Shown in pieces: positions 1 through 9,324 of a stretch of 64,000 bases of DNA. Below the pieces are notes generated by a model. The model was not told the DNA's origin and searched no databases. It worked only from the letters and a program-made list of their open reading frames with translations. Origin of the DNA: Axinella damicornis. Its lineage: Eukaryota > Porifera > Demospongiae > Axinellida > Axinellidae. How positions within the stretch are numbered: position 1 is the first letter of the stretch; each line of letters starts with the position of its first letter. Where the stretch lies: positions 3,998,077 to 4,062,076 of the forward strand of contig OZ007507.1 of assembly GCA_963931865.1 (NCBI GenBank), written 5' to 3'. The translations under genes and the position numbers were made by a program.

Positions 1-2890
1 TTGTAACCTAAAGAAAATGAGATGCTAGTAACAGGTGTACACGTGCTGCATATGGCTGCCTTGTGGACAGCAGAGCATCCTTCCTGGTAAGCCAGAGGAA
101 TTGTACCCAGCTGTTGTGGTTGTTATGAGTACCGAACCCTATTGAATCCTATTGCACAATCATGCCTAGCAACTTGAAGTCCTACCTACACACTGAATGT
201 GCATCTGTGTGGGTGCATTTCATATTCTGAAACTTGCCAGTTGCTCACTGGGTGGGGGAAACAACCCATTTGGGAGAAAATACTGCCTATCATAAACAAA
301 GACAAGCCACTTTCGGTACTCCTCTCAATCAAGAGTTTACCAGAACTTCTGACAACAGTCTGATATAGATGCTGAACGAGCGAGTCTTTTGATTGGTCAG
401 TGCTAGCCAAAAAAAAAAGTGTCATTATCTTCCAATCAGGTTGTGGCAGATTTCATCAAACAAGGGTCACAGGTATTCAAGGCAACAGTCTCCATGGCCC
501 TCCTCCACAAACACACAATTCTCTGGTCACAGATTCTCTTACCACAGTGTAGATGTGTGACGGTAGAGGTATTGTCACTAATTAGTACTCATACCACACG
601 TCAAATGTAGCATAAGATTATGTAGTGTATGTAATCTACACTGCCTTACATAGTCGTGCAAAAATCCTCTAGTAAAATGCAAAAATCCTCTTGTAACGTG
701 CAAAATCCTCTTGTAATGTGCCGAATCTGTCTCCTGGGTGTACCATATTGTGCTAATAATTACCCACTTGCGGTATGTGAACTGCACAGCATGTGTGCTA
801 CACGTATTATGCTGTGCACTAGCCTCGTTCCCAGGCCCTTTTCTCCTCCCTCCTTTGGGCCTGGGAACGAGGCCAGCTGTGCACACACTGTGTTCCACAC
901 AGTATGTGTACCGCACTACCGCACACCCTTGAAAACCAAATTCTCTTTCCACGAAAAAGGTTGTGGGCGGAGCAAAAACTGAAAAACAAGGCTCCTCCTA
1001 CACCGCGAGAGACCGGTCTACATGTAGCCTCATTCCCAGGCCGCTTGGGAACAAGGCTAGGTCTACACATAGCTCAATGGACCACATCAATGCATGATGA
1101 AGGACTTCGGGATTAACCGTAATTGAATATGAGTGGTGGGAATTGGATTGGAACGTGTCCTGGAAGGGAGTGATCCCACAGGATATTGAATTTGTCTACT
1201 CTAGAGCTTCAAGTAGGAATCCATCTCAAGTAGGAATCCAGTTGGCACCCTTTGAGAAAACATCTCATTAACACCACATCTACTTTGGACCTACTTACAG
1301 GTGTGCAATTGTCAGTCATTGCATTCGGATCTGGGGCAGACTGGTCGATGATAATCATCAGTGGTATGAGTCCAGCTTAATTGCCGAGCAGGAAGCGAGG
1401 CTTATGATCGTGCAGTGCGGTGGAAAATATCTAGGGATGATTCTTGTGGCCTGCAGCACACCCCACCTATCTGATCTGATATAGGCAGGCGGCTCAAGAC
1501 CTGTTCCAATTAACGCAAATGTCACCATGCTGCCTGGCCGAGTCGAAGCTGATGCCAAAGGGCCGGGGATCGAAGACAAACAATCATTGCAGTGCTCACA
1601 ACTTCACCACCACGAGGTACACACCACTTACTGAATTTCCGAAAGTGCAGTAGCTTCCAAGAAGGATTCCCACGGGTATTCTGTGTATGCACTGCCAGCC
1701 TAGTTACGACGGAATGTGAACTATACCTCACCACACACACACCATGCAGTTGCTAGGTGTAGATAAGCTGTGCTGTTATATGTATGGAAAACAGCATGCA
1801 CAATGTCTTCACAAGCTAGCACAATGTCCTAGACCCAAGGAATATGTTCAACACGTGTCACCAACAGATTTCAGCACAAGATGTAGGGCGGGGCACATGC
1901 ACCACACGAGGAAGTATGCCCACAAATTCGGGAACAAAATATGTACAACCGAGGCAAGGGCGTACGAGCCAGGAGAGGGTAAACTCCACAAATGGCAAAG
2001 ATTCTATTTACAGAAATCATACTTCTGTTTGACTTCTGTAGCAGAACCTGCAGCAAACAGTTGCTTCCATGAGCAGGAAAGGACTATTCCAAGAAGATTA
2101 AAATTACGTGCACTAGTCCAATATTCACTGCTTGAATAAGGTAGCTGTGACGTTACTTCCGTATACAGTTTGAACTCACGGAAGTTGTCAGATCGTTTCT
2201 CTTATGGCCCGGAAACAACCGAACAAGTATTTCAAGTAGTTTCAAAATAGTGCGTGGGCTAATATACTGGACATGGATACACCCAACCACACAGGACTTT
2301 ACAAAATCTGCATTAGATATAATTTTATGTAGCCTTCATTCTGGGTTGGCCATTCTATCTATCGACTTGTTTTTTGTTCCACAGAAAACTGTCCTCTCAC
2401 CTTGCAGGGACTCCCATTTGAATGTGCTATATTATTAGTTTCGAGCTCTGTGATGCATGCTATAGTCGTATATATACACAATCGTATAGTTGTTAAAAAG
2501 GGGGGGGGATCGAGAAGACCTGGGATTGAGGCTATGTCCACCCTGCATACTGTATCCTCCTGCAAAGGAGTGCGTTGCAGAGGAGAATGCCACATTCCAG
2601 AAGGTTATGTAGAGTTGTCAAAATGATGTCATTTTTTCACTGGTGAAAGTCCGAACAAGAATCAACGATGGTCTGTTGATGAATGCCAGAACAATGACCT
2701 TCTCCCAACATAACATCATGTCCCGTTAGAATGTTTCATCATCGTTCCACTCCTCTGTCCTACTCTTGCAGGGTAAGAGAAATTGTCCCCGCTCTGTCCA
2801 ATACATTACCACTACCTCTAAGCTACTGAGACAATAGCCTCGTCCCCAGGCCACATCCTGGGAACGAGGCTACTGAGACAATAGTCTACT
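1..2890. other. No gene recognised; repeats only
   Basis: No coding exon was convincingly identified, although 3' exons of the RUN-domain gene could be hidden here. The stretch holds a 21-bp repeat present three times around 657-722, fold-back palindromes at 820-874, 1025-1059 and 2835-2872, and a CRE-like plus ETS-like pair near 2148-2163 (GTGACGTTACTTCCG). Confidence 0.5.
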
Positions 2891-2893
2891 TAC

Positions 2894-5074
2894 CCAGCAG
2901 GTAGAGGAAGATCTCTCCATTCACTGGATGGCATATCAACGACTGGTCCGTGTAGTACTGCCTGTAGGAGAGAAATGAGCTGTTCCGTGTAAGACGTCCT
3001 TCGATTTGTTATCCTGTTGCGTGCTAGCCTCGTTCCCAGGCCCGAGACTGGGAACGAGGATAGTTGTGCACATGCACAAGTTAAGTGATAGGTCGGTTGT
3101 CTGTGTGTGTCATGTGCCATTGACTTTTCTGGCAGTTACAGCGAATCAGGCCATCTCGGGAGTCGTATTTCTACTCAGAGCAATGCAAATGCAAATTGAA
3201 CAGCATCTCTGTGATTGATAGGTTGCAAAATGCTTCCAGCAGCTTGCATATTGTCGAGAATTCTTATTCAACGAGAAACTATTATGGTACCCCAGCATAT
3301 CTTCTGCATCGATCCAGCGTTCTGCAAAACACCTTATGCGTATGCAATGGGGTAAGTGCTCAACTGGGCACCTCTTGTTCTTTTTTCGATCATGCAATTA
3401 CTGCGCTATGGATGAACCACAAACCAAGACTACCGTCTCCTACAGAAAACAGCTTCACAACCCCTAACCATGACTGCATGCAGGTGTTCACTGTGTACAT
3501 GTTTTGTGTAGGAATCTTGTGGGGAATGGCTCATTAGAGTTCAGCAGTATCATAAGGTTGATCATTTGTTCTCATTTGCTACCAAAAGCTGCATGTGACA
3601 TTCTGGATGACGTTCTGGATGATGCTAACTACTACAGCCTCTATCAAGAGGGGACAGGCACTAACTATTATCAAAAGTTCAGTGTGAAGAAACTTTCAAT
3701 AGGAACTATCGAATGGCCACAATTGAGCTCAATGCACTCTGCATTCAACCGCTTCCCATCGTCTACACATGCATAGCCCGCAGCTATGTACACGTAGCAA
3801 CCCTCTCCTCACTCTCACTGGAGCTGCATGTGACATTCAGCATAAGCAAAGGCGCCTGACTGGTAAAGACAGCTCAGTTCAGCACAAAGCAAATTAACAC
3901 CCAAGGGCGTATTGAGCTGCAGATATGCCATTGTTAACACAGTGTACATGGGAAACAATGCTAAAGTGCTACTGCTAAACCCTGGATAGGAAGGGAAGCT
4001 AGAGTAAGCCGGAGTAACCCTGGATAGGAAGGGAAGCTAGAGCAAGCCGGAGTACTCAGGTGGCGCTGGGTCAACACAAACGCAAGCGGCTATGATACAT
4101 CACACCTACAAGATCAATGCTCTCTCATATAGTCCTTCACCATGGCCTTTAAGAACCAGTACCCCTTTCTTGATCGCCACCCTCCCCTACAACCATTATC
4201 CCCATACACAGATATCCAGTCTCTGAATCCCCACCTAAACCCTCCACTACCATACAAGCGAGGGAGGATACTCTCTCTCCCTACTCCCGGTGTCCCTCTG
4301 TCTGTGTACCTTCTATTCTTTACCACCTCCCCTACGATCCCCCGAAGTTTCCCCTCGATCAAGGCCACACGGATCCACAGAATCTTCCTCTCAGCTTGAG
4401 AGCTGGTTTGCATCGTAGCATAGTCGTCCCGATCAGCTGCAGAGCCACTGAAGCACTTTGCATACACCGAGGCGGCCTCAGGATATGTCTTCCCAACGTC
4501 ATGGAGGATTTTCCCTGAGGAGGTGACTGGTTTGGACTTGCTGGTACGATAGCGTTTCTTCACACCGTGCGAGAGAATGTCCTCAACTGACACTGGAATG
4601 AATGAGAGTTAAGTTTATCACGTAGGTGCATAGCAACAGCTCTAGCTTGACAGCTGTTTTTTCAAGATGAAGGTCACATGTAAAGGAGTTTCTTTGGATG
4701 ATGAAAGGAGGTTTGTTAAAATGGTTTGCATGGTTGGGGAGAGCCTTTTTAGCCGCTATTCCCAGTCAGGGGTTCCAGAAATAAAGGTTTTCGAGGTTCG
4801 TTTGTATTGGGGGTGGTTATATGTCAATGTGACAACTACACAAGTTATGTTTTACATGTAGGTCACATGATACAAGTACAGAAAGATCATTAGGTCACAA
4901 GATCAACTGTAGGTATAGGGATCACATGATTAAACTACAGAAGGGTCTGTGAGGTCACATGATCAAACTGGAGGGGTCACATGACACAGTTTACCTACCA
5001 CAGAATGAGATGAAGCTGGGGTGGGACCAATGAAGTTTTCTCCTCGTGGCAGTGAACTCAGCTAGCTGCTTGGC
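2894..5074 (-). CDS. RUN-domain protein, SGSM1/2-like (partial; three exons recognised)
   Basis: Three phase-compatible minus-strand exons can be read: 5074-4999, 4592-4310 and 2961-2894. Joined, they give a RUN-domain-like stretch containing ISFCVSVEDILSHGVKKR, then ILWIRVALIEGKL, then YYTDQSLICHPVNGEI. From memory this follows the order seen in the N-terminal RUN domain of the small G protein signalling modulators SGSM1/2 (ISFCAAVEACVLHGLRRR, LWIRTALFEKVL, YYEKEALLMDPVDG). Those proteins bind Rab/Rap GTPases through the RUN domain and carry a TBC GAP domain further on. Splice sites: donor GTAGGT after 4999, acceptor CAG before 4592, donor GTACAC after 4310, acceptor TACAG before 2961, donor GTAAGT after 2894. 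No start codon exon and no TBC domain were found. The remainder may lie in large introns, beyond the left edge, or be missing. A different RUN family member is possible. Confidence 0.6.
3976..4060. repeat. 41-bp tandem duplication
   Basis: Two near-identical copies beginning CCCTGGATAGGAAGGG and ending in GCCGGAGTA lie head to tail inside the intron between the second and third recognised RUN-domain exons. Confidence 0.8.
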
Positions 5075-5079
5075 CTGGA

Positions 5080-6720
5080 GTAATAGGAACAATAACCAGA
5101 CAATACGTACATTATGTTAACGCACACAAACAGGGCAGCAACGTTCGTGCTTGTACTAGTACAAGTGATAAATCTGCAAGACCATTGTGCGGAACAACCT
5201 ACCAGTCTAAGATCAGGGTTGCACATCATGCACATGTAGACGTTTACCGTCTTAAGTTGTTTCTAGTGTTCAACACTTTGTAACGTACATCACACATGCA
5301 CCACTGCTAAACGCAAGACAGAAAGAACACCGTCTTGTACCTAACGACTGTCTACTATGCTAAGACTGCTGCATGGAAAACCAGCAATGACAGGTTAGCA
5401 CAATTATTAGTATACCAAAACATCCTCACTGTGTGGTGCATATTGGGAGCTCGAGAATGTAGTGGAAGTTTACACCGCATGATTATATAAACAATTCATG
5501 GCCCAAAATGAGAACATGTGGACTTCTATAGTGACACACATGAGGGAGGTCAAGGGAGAAGAATGTGATCCTGCTAGCATTTCAAAGATTCTAGCAGTGG
5601 CATATCATAATTATTCCACCTCTTGGAAAACCAAACAAGGGGCTACACATCATCAGTCCGATCGTATTAATGTAGAAATGAGATTGGACTGAGGGTGCAT
5701 AACCCCTCATTTCTTTGCTTGATCAACAGGTGGAATAGGATATGCCATCACTAAGCCACACATGTGGGAGGTCAAAGGAGAGGAATGTATTCCATGCGAC
5801 CCTGCTAGGTTAATTCAACTTATTCTTTAGGTGGTCTACCTCTTGCTTGCACTTGCTTAAGAGAGCATCACATTCTATCTCATATGGGTCCATCCTTCTG
5901 TTCGACTGTGGCAGTGGGGGGGGGGGGGGGGGGGGGGGGGGAACAGTTTGTGCGAATCAAAGCAAATGCTTTCACTGTGCACGCTAGAGACAGGAATGGC
6001 CTCAGAAAGTGGACTACGGCCATTGCTGTACTGTGCAAGAAATGTTGAACCCTTATCTGTTTGTTGCACTCCTTGACCATTTAGTGACTGTTTTTGAAGG
6101 CTTTTTTACTACTGGTGACTTCTTTGCTGTTGCAAGTACTAATGCAGCCACTCCTTCCTGGGTGTATATAGCTATACTGCATGTATGTGCCAAGTTGCAG
6201 CTGTGTCTGGAGTTAGTGTTACAGAGTCACAACCCCATAAAATGGAGTCACAGGTAACTATGGTGAATGTAGCTATCACGGATCAAGAAGTAGTGCAATG
6301 CTGTTTTATCAAATTATACGTTCCCTGCTTGCATCACCACAGACAGCCAAGTTTCTTTGTGCAGTATATGCACTCTCCATTCAGATAAGGCAGCCCTCAC
6401 TTTACAGCTAGAATGTCCTTGTTGTGGGTACTGTGCATGCCGACACACTATCACAATCACGTACTGGGGACGACTGTCGAGACTTGAAACAATCCTTAGT
6501 CTTGCAAATTGCGATACACAGTTCTATCATGTATCACAGCAATGCTGACTGTACAAAATTTATGAGGTAGATTATTCACGCTAGATTTACTAGCTAAGAG
6601 TTAAGACTCACTCCCCCGCCTTTCGTCAGCGCTTTAGACTTGCCACAGGAGCAAAATACAATCAGCCACTGAAAAAGTGAATTCGACATCGATGCACTCC
6701 CCCCAGCCAAGGAAGTTCCA
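5080..6720. other. Gap without recognised gene; fragmentary repeats
   Basis: No exon was recognised. A segment at about 5534-5582 (ACACATGAGGGAGGTCAA) recurs in altered form at 5757-5811. A short inverted pair built on TGGCATATC and GATATGCCA lies between 5598 and 5747. A 26-base G run occupies 5916-5941. Upstream exons of the RUN-domain gene may lie here. Confidence 0.5.
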
Positions 6721-6754
6721 TGTGTGGTCAGATAACCGGAAGCATACTATCTAT

Positions 6755-6770
6755 GCCGGAAGTGACGTAA
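6755..6770 (+). promoter_or_regulatory. Composite ETS/CRE site, carboxypeptidase copy 1 promoter
   Basis: GCCGGAAGTGACGTAA combines an ETS core (CCGGAAGT) with a CRE/ATF-like TGACGTAA. It sits about 100 bp upstream of the 5'UTR intron donor. The same 16 bases occur in front of copy 2, so the promoter was duplicated with the gene. Function is inferred from motif identity. Confidence 0.5.
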
Positions 6771-6857
6771 AGTTCACTAATCCAATTAATCTCGATCAAG
6801 TTTAGTAACCAGTGGCAGGTATATATAGCGAGTGGGACTGCTTGTCTTCTTCTCTTG

Positions 6858-6990
6858 GTAAGTCAACTGGCTTTTAAGTTCACTTGATATGCTTGTTAAG
6901 GGCTTGGCGTTCCAAGTCAGTACAGGGCACAGGTAGCATATTTGAAGCCAAATTAGAAATGTCACAACTGTTCTCTTTTCTACAATGTAG
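6858..6990 (+). other. 5'UTR intron of carboxypeptidase copy 1
   Basis: A GTAAGT donor follows TCTCTTG, and a pyrimidine-rich acceptor ends in TACAATGTAG, 59 bp before the main start codon. The same intron, nearly identical in sequence, precedes copy 2. Confidence 0.75.
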
Positions 6991-7031
6991 GCTGGTGGCG
7001 GTAGAGGGTCTGGCTGCGCCAGACTAGTATT

Positions 7032-7046
7032 ATGTTGGAGACGTAG
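7032..7046 (+). promoter_or_regulatory. Minimal upstream ORF (M-L-E-T-stop)
   Basis: ATGTTGGAGACGTAG is a four-codon uORF whose stop lies three bases before the main ATG at 7050. It is unchanged in copy 2, so it could attenuate or gate initiation at the main start. The effect is inferred. Confidence 0.5.
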
Positions 7047-7049
7047 AGG

Positions 7050-8732
7050 ATGATTGTGAAGGCATTAATATTTGTGGTGCTTGTCATCACTCACATCAGT
7101 CACTGTGCTCCTGTTCACGCACCAGTCCACTTTGTACACCACTCAAATGAACGCATGTACGCAGTCCTGCAAAACTACGCCAACTACTTCCCTGAAATCA
7201 CCCGTATGTACACCATCGGTCAAACTGTTCAAGGGAGAAATCTGACTGTGATTGAAATATCCGACAACCCCGGAACCCACGAACCTGGAGAACCCGAGTT
7301 GAAGTACATTGGTAACATGCATGGGAATGAGGTCACGGGCCGCGAGACCCTTCTGCACCTCATTGCTCACCTATGTGAAAATTACGGCTATGATCCGGAA
7401 GTGACCAACCTGGTGGATTCGACCAGGATCCACATCATGCCCTCAATGAACCCTGATGGGTATGCACATGCTCACGAAGGAGATGCACAAGGCATAGTTG
7501 GACGTTCTAATGCTCACCGTGTGGACCTGAATCGAAATTTCCCTGATCGTTTTGGCCATTCCCAGCCTACTAGGCAGCCAGAAACACAAGCTGTAATGCG
7601 GTGGTTGCAGGAGTACCCTTTTGTGCTCTCTGCTAATCTCCACAATGCGGCTCTCGTGGCCAACTACCCGTATGACAACAGCCGTAGTGGACAGTCGGTC
7701 TACACTGCCTGTCCAGATGATGATATCTTCAGGCAGGTCTCACTAACGTACTCCTATGCCCATCCTACAATGCATCTGGGTCATCCATGTCCTGGAGACA
7801 GGGAGGGCTTTAGCGATGGAATCACAAATGGTGCTGCCTGGTACCCCATAGGTGGTGGTATGCAGGACTACAATTACCTTCACAGCAACTGTTTCGAGAT
7901 TACGATTGAACAGGGGTGTACCAAGTTCCCACATGCTAGTCACCTTGAGCGGATCTGGAATGAAAACAAGGCTCCACTTCTTGCGTTCATTGGTCAAGTC
8001 CACCAGGGACTGACCGGATTCGTGAAGGCTGTTAATGGCAGTCCCATCACAGGTGCTACAATTAACGTCTCTCAGCGTAACCATTCGATAACTTCAGCAG
8101 CAGATGGCGACTTCTGGCGACTGCTAGTACCCGGAACGTACACCATCACAGTGTCTGCCAATGGATACCAAAGTGCCTCAGCAGAAGCAACAGTCTCTGC
8201 TGGTAGTGCACACCAAGTTAATTTTACTCTCCATGGGGTGACTGTGCAGGAAATGGAGTCAATCACTGCGACTAGTACACCTGAAATAGACACAGAAGTC
8301 GTGACGACAGAAGCCGAAGACGGATCAAGTGCCACAGTGGCCACACACGGTGAGGAGACAGAAGCCAGCAGACGTCCACTAGAAGCTACAGAAAGTGACT
8401 TATCAACAACATTGACGGGACCTACTAGTGAACAGGTTTCGGAACCTGACACAGACACCACCATCATCTCTTCCTCCCATGTTTCCATGAGCACCAACGC
8501 CACTGATCCCTCCTCCAGTCAGCAAGCAAAGGCAATCTTAATTGCCAGTGTCTGGCTCCTGGTGATCATTTGTCTACTCGTTCTCGCTGTCTTTGTGCTG
8601 GTCATTGCTATTGCTTGTCAGATGCATCGTAGGAGGGCTATGCGAAAAGGCTACAAGATAATTTCTCCTGACGATGACCTATTCAAGAAGCCACTGCATT
8701 CCAGTAAAGACGTAGGTCTTCTCGTCAGATGA
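7050..8732 (+). CDS. Membrane metallocarboxypeptidase, M14 N/E subfamily (copy 1, diverged, tail truncated)
   Basis: This 560-residue, intron-free ORF has a signal peptide (about 1-19), an M14 carboxypeptidase domain, a transthyretin-like domain (about 315-398), a Ser/Thr-rich stalk and a membrane segment near 495-524, so it should be a type I ectoenzyme or trans-Golgi enzyme trimming C-terminal Lys/Arg like CPD, CPM or CPN. Zinc-site motifs NMHGNE and NLH, and the catalytic Glu in ITIEQG, are kept. It departs from family consensus where copy 2 does not: NAHRVDLNR instead of NAQGVDLNR, LHNAA instead of LHNGA, and WYPIGGG instead of WYTVGGG. The cytoplasmic tail ends at GLLVR because of one inserted T relative to copy 2, and the old frame now also carries a stop. 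It could be a specialised paralogue or one starting to decay. Confidence 0.92.
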   Translation: MIVKALIFVVLVITHISHCAPVHAPVHFVHHSNERMYAVLQNYANYFPEITRMYTIGQTVQGRNLTVIEISDNPGTHEPGEPELKYIGNMHGNEVTGRETLLHLIAHLCENYGYDPEVTNLVDSTRIHIMPSMNPDGYAHAHEGDAQGIVGRSNAHRVDLNRNFPDRFGHSQPTRQPETQAVMRWLQEYPFVLSANLHNAALVANYPYDNSRSGQSVYTACPDDDIFRQVSLTYSYAHPTMHLGHPCPGDREGFSDGITNGAAWYPIGGGMQDYNYLHSNCFEITIEQGCTKFPHASHLERIWNENKAPLLAFIGQVHQGLTGFVKAVNGSPITGATINVSQRNHSITSAADGDFWRLLVPGTYTITVSANGYQSASAEATVSAGSAHQVNFTLHGVTVQEMESITATSTPEIDTEVVTTEAEDGSSATVATHGEETEASRRPLEATESDLSTTLTGPTSEQVSEPDTDTTIISSSHVSMSTNATDPSSSQQAKAILIASVWLLVIICLLVLAVFVLVIAIACQMHRRRAMRKGYKIISPDDDLFKKPLHSSKDVGLLVR

Positions 8733-8901
8733 AGAATAACTGATTGCTGACTTTTCCCGACTGAAATCCAACCACTCTGAACTCCTTTGATCTGCAAACA
8801 GTTGCATAGCTGTACATGTACTATTATTCAATCTTGCAAGGGTGTAGAGCATTGCTGCAGATCTCCAGTATGGCCTTGTCCCAGGCACTCTCTTCAATGA
8901 T

Positions 8902-8921
8902 GGGGGGGGGGGGGGGGGGGG
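8902..8921. repeat. G20 homopolymer
   Basis: A run of 20 G lies in the spacer between the two carboxypeptidase copies. The matching position after copy 2 (about 11204-11218) is a shorter, interrupted G-rich tract. Confidence 0.9.
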
Positions 8922-9070
8922 ATCGAGGAGAGAAAGCAGCCTGGGATTGTGGGTGTCAGGCTAGCTGCACAGTACAGGTGAACACGTTTAATTCAACGTG
9001 TATATTGAGTGCATGTATGTGTAGGAGATCCTATCTGCGTACCGCAAGTTTCAAGATGTGTGGTCAAATA

Positions 9071-9086
9071 GCCGGAAGTGACGTAA
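9071..9086 (+). promoter_or_regulatory. Composite ETS/CRE site, carboxypeptidase copy 2 promoter
   Basis: GCCGGAAGTGACGTAA is identical to the site before copy 1. Copy 1 has an extra ETS-like core and about 19 bp more just upstream (around 6736-6754), which is absent here. Confidence 0.5.
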
Positions 9087-9171
9087 AGTTCACTAATCCA
9101 ATCTCGATCAAGTTTATCTCTGCCGGAACTAGGTAGCGAGTACGAGTGGGACTGCTCGTCTTTTACCCTTG

Positions 9172-9291
9172 GTAAGTCAAGTTCACTTGATATGCTTGTT
9201 AAGGGCTTGGCGTTCCAAGTCAGTACAGGGCACAGGTAGCATATTTGAAGCCAAATTAGAAATGACACAACTTCTCTTTTCTACAATGTAG
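9172..9291 (+). other. 5'UTR intron of carboxypeptidase copy 2
   Basis: GTAAGT donor and TACAATGTAG acceptor match the intron before copy 1. Most of the length difference is a short deletion just inside the donor. The four-codon uORF follows at 9307-9321, three bases before the main ATG. Confidence 0.75.
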
Positions 9292-9324
9292 GCTGGTGGC
9301 GGTATTATGTTGGAGACGTAGAGG

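Noticed and set aside
820..3062. Regularly recurring palindromes considered as a CRISPR-like array
   Set aside because: Spacing is irregular, copies occur in both introns and gaps throughout 59 kb, and the genome is eukaryotic.
4114..4309. C-terminal part of the 159-aa ORF (after VVKNRR)
   Set aside because: A GTACAC donor follows KNRR and the RUN domain continues in phase at 2961, so the remaining frame is intron read-through.
5498..5692. 64-aa ORF MAQNENMW...
   Set aside because: It falls across a degenerate repeated segment, with no family resemblance.
8072..8503. 143-aa antisense ORF in the carboxypeptidase gene, repeated at 10347-10778
   Set aside because: It is the antisense of a Ser/Thr-rich stalk; its conservation only reflects the tandem duplication.
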